42,974 nt of DNA from Bordetella parapertussis. GTDB taxonomy: Bacteria; Pseudomonadota; Gammaproteobacteria; Burkholderiales; SG8-41. Made by a program: the position numbers and the translations under genes. Below are positions 29,103 to 35,682 of this stretch, piece after piece. How positions within the stretch are numbered: position 1 is the first letter of the stretch; every line of letters starts with the position of its first letter. The stretch is taken from assembly GCA_945862135.1 (NCBI GenBank), contig CAMAYE010000006.1:1-42974 (forward strand), written 5' to 3'. Under the pieces are notes generated by a model, which worked only from the letters and a program-made list of their open reading frames with translations, had not been told where the DNA came from and did no database searches.

Positions 29103-30122
29103 TTACACCGTCGCCACCGGCGTCACCGGAGAGCCTGCCGCCCCAGGCATGCGCAGCGGGGGCGCAGTCAGCAGGAAGCGGCTGCGTTTGTGTTTGCGCA
29201 GCCAGGCCGCGAGTTCGGTGAAATACCACAGCTCGCCGAGATGGATGCCCAGCTTGACCAGGCAATGCTCGTGCAAAGGCAGTTGCGGACCGCGGTGCGG
29301 CATGCGCGGATCAATACCCAGGGTGCCGGAACGCTCAACAGCAAGATTGTCGGCCGCGATCGCAGCCACACCGGTATCGGAAATCCACTCCAGCAGCCGT
29401 TTGTCATGGCCATCGAGCACCGCGCACTGCATCTTGATCGCGTTGTCGAGTTTGCCATCGGCGTCTCGAATGAGCTGACCGAGGCCCGTATGCAGGCACA
29501 GGATATCGCCCTGCTCGACCGTGACTGCGTCCTCCTTCATCACCTTTTCAAGCATTTCGTAAGTAATGTCGGTACGTGCATCGCCGAAATGATGACGCAG
29601 ATCGATCAGCACCGCGCGCCCCTGCACGCCGGTCTCGGCCATCGCAGCCACTGACAATGCCCGTGCACCTGTTTCACCGTAAAGTCCTCGCCCCTGCTCA
29701 TCCACCAGATGAAAACCGTTGTATGACACTTTCTCTGCAATACCATCACCATCGGCATCGAAATGCGTACCCTTGTGCGCGAAGCCGTCCCAGTGCGTGG
29801 AATACTGTGAATACAGAAAAATCGCCTCGTCGGAACCGACATCGGTGAAGCGCGGATTGGTTTCGCCCATATCAAGGTTGAAATAAACCTTGCCCTCGCG
29901 GATCACCGGATGAAATTGCGGTGGCTTGCGGAACGGGTTGAGTACGCTGCCGCCGGGTTTGTCGAGCGGATGCGACAGGCAGAACACCAGACCCGTCTGC
30001 ACCTCCTTCAATGCGGCAAGACGGCGCGCCGGGGTCAGCAGATTCAGCCTGCCGTGCTGGTCATCAGCACCGAACTCCCCCCAGTTCGATCCCTCGGGAC
30101 GCTGCTTCCAGCGTTTCACCAT
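29103..30122 (-). CDS. Cyclase family protein (kynurenine-formamidase-like metal hydrolase)
   Basis: 339 residues. The metal-binding motif of the cyclase superfamily (PF04199) is visible as HWDGFAHKGTHFD, with HxGTHxD ligands. An early WGEFGADDQHGRLNLLTP and later LDGHDKRLLEWISDTGVAAIAADN fit the long subgroup of these hydrolases. Enzymes of this family open amide or lactone bonds (kynurenine formamidase, isatin hydrolase); substrate unknown. It is in the same orientation as the crotonase 133 bp upstream. Confidence 0.9.
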   Translation of the reverse strand: MVKRWKQRPEGSNWGEFGADDQHGRLNLLTPARRLAALKEVQTGLVFCLSHPLDKPGGSVLNPFRKPPQFHPVIREGKVYFNLDMGETNPRFTDVGSDEAIFLYSQYSTHWDGFAHKGTHFDADGDGIAEKVSYNGFHLVDEQGRGLYGETGARALSVAAMAETGVQGRAVLIDLRHHFGDARTDITYEMLEKVMKEDAVTVEQGDILCLHTGLGQLIRDADGKLDNAIKMQCAVLDGHDKRLLEWISDTGVAAIAADNLAVERSGTLGIDPRMPHRGPQLPLHEHCLVKLGIHLGELWYFTELAAWLRKHKRSRFLLTAPPLRMPGAAGSPVTPVATV

Positions 30123-30255
30123 GCCAACCTCCGCCAGATTGATGTGCGATTTTCAAGAAAGTGAACTTTGATGCCTGAATCGCTTTCACCCCTATGGAAA
30201 TTTCCGCTTTCAGCCACATCAGGAGTTCCCGCGGCGGAATGCCGGTGTTTCACGA

Positions 30256-31050
30256 TTAACGCCCCTTGAACACCGGTTTGCGTTTTTCCATGAATGCGCG
30301 TCGGCCTTCAATAAAATCCTCGCTCGCGCCGCAATCCTTCACCAATTGATCACACAGGGCATTGTCGCGGTCCTCAGGATCCTTCATCAGTTCATCAACT
30401 ACGCGCTTTGCCGTCAGAATCGATAGCGGCGCATTTTCGGCCATGCTCTGGGCCCAGGAACGTACGGTGCTTTCCAGTTCAGCGACCGGAACCACCTCGT
30501 TGACGATACCCATTCGCAGCGCCTGGTCCGCTTTGTAGCGACGTGCGGTAAAGATGAATTCCTTGGCGACTGACGGCCCCACGAGCTCGACCAGCCGGCG
30601 TAGTCCTTCCATGCCGTAGCCAATACCCAGACGTGCGGCAGGGATGCCGAACTGTGCATCGTCCGAGCAGATGCGCATGTCGCAGCTCAGTGCCAGGGAC
30701 ATGCCGCCGCCGATGCAATAACCGCGGATCATGGCGACTGTGGGTTTGCCGGTACCGCGCAGGATGGCGCGCATGCCGGACGAAACCTTTGCATACTTCT
30801 CCTGGGCTTCGGCATTCGCACGTTCATCCTCGAATTTGGAGATGTCGGCACCAGCGACAAAAGACTTGTCCCCGGCACCCGCGAGCACAATGACACGAAC
30901 GTTGTCGTCTTTCGAAAATGCCGCCAGCACTTCACCAGCCGCCTGCCACATCTCCAGCGACACTGCATTGCGGCGCTCCGGATTGTTGAAAATCAGAAAG
31001 CCGATCGGGCCTTCCTGCTTCGCGACGATCTTGTCTGTGCTTGTTTTCAT
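30256..31050 (-). CDS. Crotonase-fold (enoyl-CoA hydratase/isomerase) protein lacking both hydratase glutamates
   Basis: 264 residues; ATG at 31050 has AAAGGAG upstream. CoA-binding and oxyanion features are present: FNNPERRNAVSLEMW, GAGDKSFVAGADISKFED and GYCIGGGMSLALSCDMRIC. In classical enoyl-CoA hydratase one catalytic Glu follows GGGC and the other is in QPE; here the aligned positions are Ser (GGGMS) and Ala (GIPAARLG). Hydration by the usual mechanism is therefore doubtful, and isomerase, decarboxylase or thioesterase chemistry is possible. It is 82 bp downstream of the 2-hydroxyacid dehydrogenase on the same strand. Confidence 0.9.
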   Translation of the reverse strand: MKTSTDKIVAKQEGPIGFLIFNNPERRNAVSLEMWQAAGEVLAAFSKDDNVRVIVLAGAGDKSFVAGADISKFEDERANAEAQEKYAKVSSGMRAILRGTGKPTVAMIRGYCIGGGMSLALSCDMRICSDDAQFGIPAARLGIGYGMEGLRRLVELVGPSVAKEFIFTARRYKADQALRMGIVNEVVPVAELESTVRSWAQSMAENAPLSILTAKRVVDELMKDPEDRDNALCDQLVKDCGASEDFIEGRRAFMEKRKPVFKGR

Positions 31051-31132
31051 GTTTCTCCTTTTCAATTCATCATCGATAGCGAAAACCGCTGAACTCAACT
31101 GATCAACAAATACCGCGACCGTGCCGTCGCGT

Positions 31133-32137
31133 CTAGGCCAGGGTCCGCATGGTGTCCGGCGCCACGGAACCAACTTCCGGGTTCAGAAAATTACGCGGAT
31201 CATGCACTTCCCCGCGCAGCCAGCTGATGATATTGCTCGCGCAGATCGTGCCCATGCGCACCATGGCATCGGTGGTAACTGCAGCCACATGCGGTGTAAC
31301 AATGACATTGGGCAATTCGAACAGCGGATTCGCGACATCTGGCGGCTCCACCGCAAAAGTGTCGAGTCCCGCTCCCGCCAGTTGCCCCGATTTCAAGGCC
31401 TCAACCAGTGCCGGCTCATCAATGACAGGGCCGCGCGACGTATTGATCAGCAAGGCCCCGGGTTTCATCCGCACAAACTGCGCAGCGCCAATCATGCCTC
31501 GGGTTTTTTCCGTCAGCGGACAATGCAGGCTGACAATGTCGACCGTTTCAAGAAAACGGTTCAGATCCGGCTCTACCGTCATGCCCGCGGGCGGCGTCAG
31601 GGCCGATCGGGTATGAATGATTACCGTGGCGCCGCAGGCCTGCGCCAGCCGCGCCGCGCGTTCGCCAATCTGACCGTAACCGAGTATGCCGACGGTACGT
31701 GTACGGAAGTCCCGGACAAACTGATGCAGGTTGCGCCATTCACCGGCCCGCGCGCCGCGATCAAATCTTGGCAACTCCCGGGTCAGAGCCAGCATCAGTG
31801 CCAGCGTATGTTCTGCCACCGCATCAGCGTTGGCCCCGCCAGCCACCATCACCGCAATGCCGGCGCGCGTCGCCGCCGCGATATCCACAGAATCAACCCC
31901 GGCGCCATGTTTGGCAATGATCTTCAGCCCCCGGGCAGCAGCAAGCACCTTGGCATTGAGCGGCGGTGACCCACGCAGCAACAGAGCGGCAGGCTGATGA
32001 CGCGCAAGCGCTTCGATCATCACCCCTTCGTCGACCTTGTCGGGCATGAATGCAATATCGAGTCCGCCCTCACGCAACAACCGCTGCGCAAGATCGGAAA
32101 CGGTGGACGCGGTCACCAAGACCAAAGGTTTTCTCAC
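31133..32137 (-). CDS. D-2-hydroxyacid dehydrogenase (phosphoglycerate dehydrogenase-like)
   Basis: 334 residues. NAD-binding motif GILGYGQIGERAARLA, LHCPLTEKTRGMIGA, catalytic Arg in INTSRGPVIDEPALVEAL, Glu in FELPNVIVTPH and His in the same segment complete the Arg-Glu-His triad. There is no C-terminal ACT regulatory domain, so it is not the long serine-pathway SerA. Substrate is a 2-hydroxy or 2-keto acid, unspecified. It is divergent from Bug copy 2 across a 182-bp gap, suggesting joint control of uptake and catabolism. Confidence 0.93.
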   Translation of the reverse strand: MRKPLVLVTASTVSDLAQRLLREGGLDIAFMPDKVDEGVMIEALARHQPAALLLRGSPPLNAKVLAAARGLKIIAKHGAGVDSVDIAAATRAGIAVMVAGGANADAVAEHTLALMLALTRELPRFDRGARAGEWRNLHQFVRDFRTRTVGILGYGQIGERAARLAQACGATVIIHTRSALTPPAGMTVEPDLNRFLETVDIVSLHCPLTEKTRGMIGAAQFVRMKPGALLINTSRGPVIDEPALVEALKSGQLAGAGLDTFAVEPPDVANPLFELPNVIVTPHVAAVTTDAMVRMGTICASNIISWLRGEVHDPRNFLNPEVGSVAPDTMRTLA

Positions 32138-32319
32138 TGATCACTCCCTGTGCCTGATTTGCAATATTTGCAGTCGACTCATTATCCCATCCCGGCACCG
32201 CATTCAAACTTGTTGCCCAGGACAGTCCCAATGCCTCTAGAATGGGTGCGTCGGAGATGCGCGAACCCAAAACTGCGCACACGGCATCCCATGTGCAGTA
32301 CTACATTGGAGGAGAGATC

Positions 32320-33282
32320 ATGACTTGCAGCATTCGCATCATTCTTGTCCTGTTCGCAATCCTGCTGACGGGCGCCGCTTCAGCACAGCAATACCCCAGC
32401 CGACCCATTCGACTCGTCATACCGTTCCCGGCGGGCGGCAATGTCGACGTGTTTTCGCGTGTATTGTTCCGCCAGGTCGAGACCGAAATCGGCGCAACCT
32501 TCGTCATCGACAACCGCGGCGGTGCCAATGGCATCATTGGTGCCGATGTCGTCAAGGGGGCAACACCCGACGGCTATACTGTGCTGAACACATCTTTCGG
32601 TTTCGCCGTCAATCCGGCAATCCTGAAAAAAATGCCCTTTGACATCTTGCGCGACTTTACGCCCATCACCAATGTCGCCACCGGTCTGGGCTACCTCGTT
32701 GTCGTGCATCCGCAATTGCCGGTCAAGAACACCGCCGAGCTGATCGAAGCCGCAAAAAAGCAGCCTCTGCGCTACAGCACCGCAGGCGTGGGCAACGGCC
32801 AGCATCTGGCCGGCGCGCTGCTCAACAGCATGGCCAAAATCGACATGCTGCATGTGCCTTACAAGGGCGGCGGCCCTGCGGTCGCAGCCGTGGCCAGCGG
32901 TGAAGTGCAGGTTCATTTCCCCGCGGGTTCGGTCGGCGTACCACAGCACAAGGCGGGACGTGTTCGCGCGATTGCCTTCACCGGCGCGAAACGTCTGTCC
33001 TCGCTCCCCGAAATCCCGACCATTGGCGAAACCGTCAACGGATATGTTGCCGACGCCGGCTGGCACGGCATGTTCGGCCCGGCAAAATTGCCGATGCCGA
33101 TCGCCCGCAAGCTGCAGCAGGCGGTGCACAAGGCACTGCAGGAACCCAAAGTTCACGCTCATTTCGTTGACAACGGCTACGAGCCCAACGGCGACTCTCC
33201 GGAAGCATGGGCCAAACTGTTCAGCGAAGACGTAAAGCGTTTCGCCGCAATTGCCAAGGCCGCCGGTATCGAACCGCGGTAG
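32320..33282 (+). CDS. Bug-family tripartite tricarboxylate receptor, copy 2
   Basis: 320 residues. The ATG at 32320 follows GGAGGAG and starts a Sec signal ending ASAQ. Motifs: PIRLVIPFPAGGNVDVFSRV, DNRGGANGIIGADVVKGA, DGYTVL, HVPYKGGGPAVAAVASGEVQ. It lacks the usual RPG in the DNRPGA loop (here DNRGGA), seen in part of the family. Orphan receptor; divergent from the 2-hydroxyacid dehydrogenase. It is followed by a 10-bp perfect inverted repeat (33301-33334) and then the selenoprotein operon. Confidence 0.95.
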   Translation: MTCSIRIILVLFAILLTGAASAQQYPSRPIRLVIPFPAGGNVDVFSRVLFRQVETEIGATFVIDNRGGANGIIGADVVKGATPDGYTVLNTSFGFAVNPAILKKMPFDILRDFTPITNVATGLGYLVVVHPQLPVKNTAELIEAAKKQPLRYSTAGVGNGQHLAGALLNSMAKIDMLHVPYKGGGPAVAAVASGEVQVHFPAGSVGVPQHKAGRVRAIAFTGAKRLSSLPEIPTIGETVNGYVADAGWHGMFGPAKLPMPIARKLQQAVHKALQEPKVHAHFVDNGYEPNGDSPEAWAKLFSEDVKRFAAIAKAAGIEPR

Positions 33283-33300
33283 CGCATGCGGGACGTCCAC

Positions 33301-33334
33301 GACAAGGCGGAGGCAGAAAAAACCCCGCCTTGTC
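33301..33334. repeat. 10-bp perfect inverted repeat between Bug copy 2 and the selenoprotein operon
   Basis: GACAAGGCGG (33301-33310) and CCGCCTTGTC (33325-33334) are exact reverse complements around a 14-base loop containing six A residues. Neither strand has a T-tract after the stem, so as a terminator it would be unusual. Its right arm overlaps the candidate -35 of the following promoter, so it could be a regulatory site. Confidence 0.6.
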
Positions 33335-33357
33335 TGGCCGTGCAATCGCGTTAGAAT
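33330..33357 (+). promoter_or_regulatory. Candidate promoter of the selenoprotein operon
   Basis: TTGTCT (33330-33335, 4 of 6) and TAGAAT (33352-33357, 5 of 6) are 16 bp apart, about 42 bp upstream of the ATG at 33399. The -35 lies in the right arm of the 33301-33334 inverted repeat. Confidence 0.4.
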
Positions 33358-33398
33358 CGTCCCGCGATGCCATTTCGCATCGGCCTACCGGAGGTTAT

Positions 33399-33926
33399 AT
33401 GCGATTCACAAACAGTCTCGCCGCCATTCTTGTCACCGGTCTGTTTTTTTCTTCAACACCCTTTGAAGCGACCGCTAATTCGCTGCAACAAGTAAACCCG
33501 CCAACACCCATTCCCGCATTCAAGATTACCGGGCTTGGCGGCACCAGCAGCAGCGATACCGACCTGCGCAACAAGGTTACGGTCATCCGCTTCTGGGCGT
33601 CCTGGTGAAGCACCTGCGTCAGTGAAATGCCCTCCGTGCAGAGGGCACATAACGAACTGAAAAAAGACGGCATCCAGGTCATCACGGTATCGATTGACGG
33701 CACCGGTGAGGCTGCAGTCAGGCCGGTTTTTGCCAAAGGCGGATACACCATGCCCGCCTTGCTCGATCTGAACATGGAAGTCGCGCGGGGATTTGGCGTG
33801 CGCGGTGTGCCTTCGACAGTAGTGGTCGACGCCAAAGGCATGATCCGGGCCCGCACCACAGGCCATGTCGATTTCGACGGTGCCGAGCTGCGCAACTACG
33901 CGCGCAATCTTGCCCGCAACAAGTAG
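33399..33926 (+). CDS. Selenocysteine-containing TlpA/thioredoxin-like exported protein (in-frame TGA = Sec70)
   Basis: 175 residues if TGA 33606-33608 is read as selenocysteine. ATG 33399 has GGAGG 4 bases upstream. A signal peptide (LAAILVTGLFFSS, cleavage near ATA/N at residue 26) predicts periplasmic location. The thioredoxin fold is complete across the TGA: VTVIRFWASW, Sec70, STC, VSEMPSVQ, then ITVSIDGTGEA, cis-Pro138 in GVRGVPSTVVVDAKG, and the C-terminal helix. The TGA replaces the first Cys of the usual WCxxC, giving U70-S-T-C73; Cys73 is the only cysteine. A bSECIS-like hairpin follows at 33628-33647. It is 20 bp upstream of a second TGA-containing redox gene. A pseudogene or sequence error is the alternative, but the position of the TGA and the hairpin argue against it. 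Confidence 0.88.
33628..33647 (+). promoter_or_regulatory. bSECIS-like hairpin for Sec70 of the TlpA-like gene
   Basis: TGCCCTC (33628-33634) pairs perfectly with GAGGGCA (33641-33647) around the 6-base loop CGTGCA. There are 26 bases between the TGA and the loop. The loop carries G as its second base followed by U. This fits the bacterial SECIS pattern as I know it: a short stem, a loop of 3-14 bases with G in the first two positions, 16-37 bases from UGA. It would recruit SelB with Sec-tRNA. Confidence 0.78.
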
Positions 33927-33946
33927 TCACAACCCTGGAGACCGCA

Positions 33947-34522
33947 ATGACCACAAACGCTCCCCTGCGCCCCTGGCTGGTCGCCGTAATGCTCGGCATG
34001 GCCACGCTGTTCGCGACACCAGCGCAGGCGCAAACACTGAAAGCGGATGACAAGGCGCCGGACTTTTCCGTTGTTTCGACGACCGGAAAACCGGTTGCCT
34101 TGGGCGACTACCTTGGCAAGAAAAATATGGTCCTGTTCTTTTATATCGCCGCCTTTACCGACACCTGAACCAGCGAAATCGTGGCCTTCCAGCTTGACCT
34201 CCCCAAGTTCGAGGCCACCAATGCCCAGGTTCTGGGCATCAGCGTCGATTTCAACGCCGCCAACACCGTGTTTGTGGAAAAGCTCGGCCTGAAGTTTCCC
34301 TTGCTGAGCGATACCCGCCGCGTGATGACCCGTGCCTATGGCGCACTCAACGATGATCCGGCACTCGCCAGCGACGCGAAGCGCATCGCCGGCTACATGC
34401 GCGCCAAGCGCGCGTGGTTCATCATCGACAAGGCTGGCGTGATCCGCTACGCCAAGGTCGGTGATCCGCGCGGCATCCTGCCCAACGACGAACTGCTTGA
34501 GGCACTGCAGAAAATTCAGTAA
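33947..34522 (+). CDS. Selenocysteine-containing peroxiredoxin (BCP/PrxQ-like), exported (in-frame TGA = Sec74)
   Basis: 191 residues if TGA 34166-34168 is selenocysteine. ATG 33947 has TGGAG 6 bases upstream. A signal peptide (LVAVMLGMATLFA, AQA cleavage near residue 28) predicts export. AhpC/TSA-fold features run through the TGA: DKAPDFSVVSTTGKPVALGDY, KKNMVLFFYIAAFTDT, Sec74, TSEIVAFQ, VLGISVDFNAANTVFVEKLGL, FPLLSDTRRVMTRAYGAL and RAWFIIDKAGVIRYAKVGDP. F-T-D-T-U-T-S-E aligns with F-T-P-G-C-T-T-E of BCP/PrxQ, so Sec stands for the peroxidatic Cys. There is no cysteine anywhere in the protein, so it would be a 1-Sec enzyme needing an outside reductant, plausibly the UxxC protein encoded 20 bp upstream. 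A hairpin at 34181-34218 follows the TGA. Confidence 0.88.
34181..34218 (+). promoter_or_regulatory. bSECIS-like hairpin for Sec74 of the peroxiredoxin gene
   Basis: Outer arms GTGGCCT (34181-34187) and AGGCCAC (34212-34218) are perfect. After a small internal loop an upper stem pairs AGCTTG (34191-34196) with CAAGTT (34204-34209), including one G-U pair, with apical loop ACCTCCC. If the closing G-C opens, the loop begins with G. The loop lies about 28 bases after the TGA, inside the expected window. Confidence 0.7.
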
Positions 34523-34534
34523 GTCGCTGCGCAG

Positions 34535-34569
34535 AAAAAGGGCGGTGCATTCCTGCGCCGCCCTTTTTT
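34535..34569. terminator. Bidirectional intrinsic terminator between the selenoprotein operon and Bug copy 3
   Basis: AAAAAGGGCGG (34535-34545) pairs with CCGCCCTTTTT (34558-34568), with six T residues on the plus strand (34564-34569) and five on the minus strand. It lies 12 bp after the peroxiredoxin stop and 15 bp beyond the stop of the convergent Bug gene, and can end both. Confidence 0.9.
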
Positions 34570-34584
34570 CATCCGGGAATCAAA

Positions 34585-35550
34585 TCAGTCCAGCTTCAAC
34601 TTCAGCTTCCTGACAATTCTCTCGTTACGCTGCATCTCGTTGCGGATGTAGGCATCGAATTCCGCTGGCGCCATGGTGCCGGCAGTAAATCCCTGCTTCA
34701 TCAGCGCCACCCGTGATTCAGGCGTTTGAAGCACTTTGCCGATTTCCGCAGAAAGCCGGTCGATAATCGGACGCGGCGTACCCGTCCGCACCATGACGCC
34801 GAACCAGTTCAGCGATTCGAAACCCGGCCAGCCCGATTCATCAATGGTCGGGACATCGGGAAGAATGTCCGCTCTCCGCGCAGAAGTGACCGCAAGGGCG
34901 CGCAGTCGGCCCGAGGCCACATGCGGCACGCATTCCAGCACGTTGCCGACCAGCATGCTGGTATGACCGCCAAGCGTTGCCGTTCCTGCCGGTGCGCCAC
35001 CGCCGAAAGGTACATTGATCATGTCAATTTTTGCGACATCAATGAACAGTTCACCGGCGATGCGTCCGCCGCCGATGATGCTCGACACCGCCCAGGTCAA
35101 TTGACCGGGCCGGGCCTTGGCCAGTGCAACGAGTTCCTTCATGTTTTTCACTGGCAAGGAGGGATGCGAACAGAAGATCAGCGGGTTGTAAACCATGCGC
35201 GTCACCCCCTGAAAATCGCGCAAGGGATCGTATGGCAGCTTCGTATAGGCAAACGGGTTCACGCTGTAACTCGTCGCCATGACCAGCAAGGTATAACCGT
35301 CGGCCGGTGCGCGCGACACCAATTCCGTGGCAATCACGGTATTGGCGCCCGGACGGCTCTCGATCACCATGTTCTGTCCGAATGTTTTCGACATGGACGG
35401 GGTAATCAAACGCGCCATTGTGTCGGCAGCACCGCCTGGCGGGAAAGGAACGATCACGCGTATCGGTCGTGTCGGATAGTCCTGCGCAACCACATGCAGC
35501 GGGAGCAGTACGGCAGCAAGCAGCAACAGTTTCGGCAATACGCGGTTCAT
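34585..35550 (-). CDS. Bug-family tripartite tricarboxylate receptor, copy 3
   Basis: 321 residues. ATG at 35550 lies 4 bases after GGAGGGG; a TTG further upstream would include the ribosome site and is rejected. Signal peptide ends near VVAQ. Motifs: PIRVIVPFPPGGAADTMARLI, ESRPGANTVIATELV, DGYTLLVMATSYSVNPF, VPFGGGAPAGTATLGGHTSMLVG. The canonical VPYKG loop is replaced by VPFGG. Orphan receptor facing the selenoprotein genes and preceded by a short A/T-rich gap before DUF3095. Confidence 0.95.
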   Translation of the reverse strand: MNRVLPKLLLLAAVLLPLHVVAQDYPTRPIRVIVPFPPGGAADTMARLITPSMSKTFGQNMVIESRPGANTVIATELVSRAPADGYTLLVMATSYSVNPFAYTKLPYDPLRDFQGVTRMVYNPLIFCSHPSLPVKNMKELVALAKARPGQLTWAVSSIIGGGRIAGELFIDVAKIDMINVPFGGGAPAGTATLGGHTSMLVGNVLECVPHVASGRLRALAVTSARRADILPDVPTIDESGWPGFESLNWFGVMVRTGTPRPIIDRLSAEIGKVLQTPESRVALMKQGFTAGTMAPAEFDAYIRNEMQRNERIVRKLKLKLD

Positions 35551-35682
35551 AACCCCTCCCAAAAATCGGATCTGTGTCCGGATTATTATTGGCTGGACAA
35601 TATCTTTTGCTCAGGGTCCGGTATAACAAAACCCAAAGAGCTAAAAATAATGTTTATAAACAATATTTTACAAATAAACGCA

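Noticed and set aside
30242-30276. Inverted repeat CCGGTGTT/AACACCGG over the crotonase stop codon
   Set aside because: Arms of only 8 bp with a 19-base loop and no T-tract; could be chance.
33399-34522. Reading the two TGA-broken redox genes as pseudogenes or sequencing errors
   Set aside because: Each gene has only one stop, it is TGA in both, it falls at the catalytic Cys in both, start and ribosome sites are intact, and each has a SECIS-like hairpin at the right distance. I still list the test that would overturn this.
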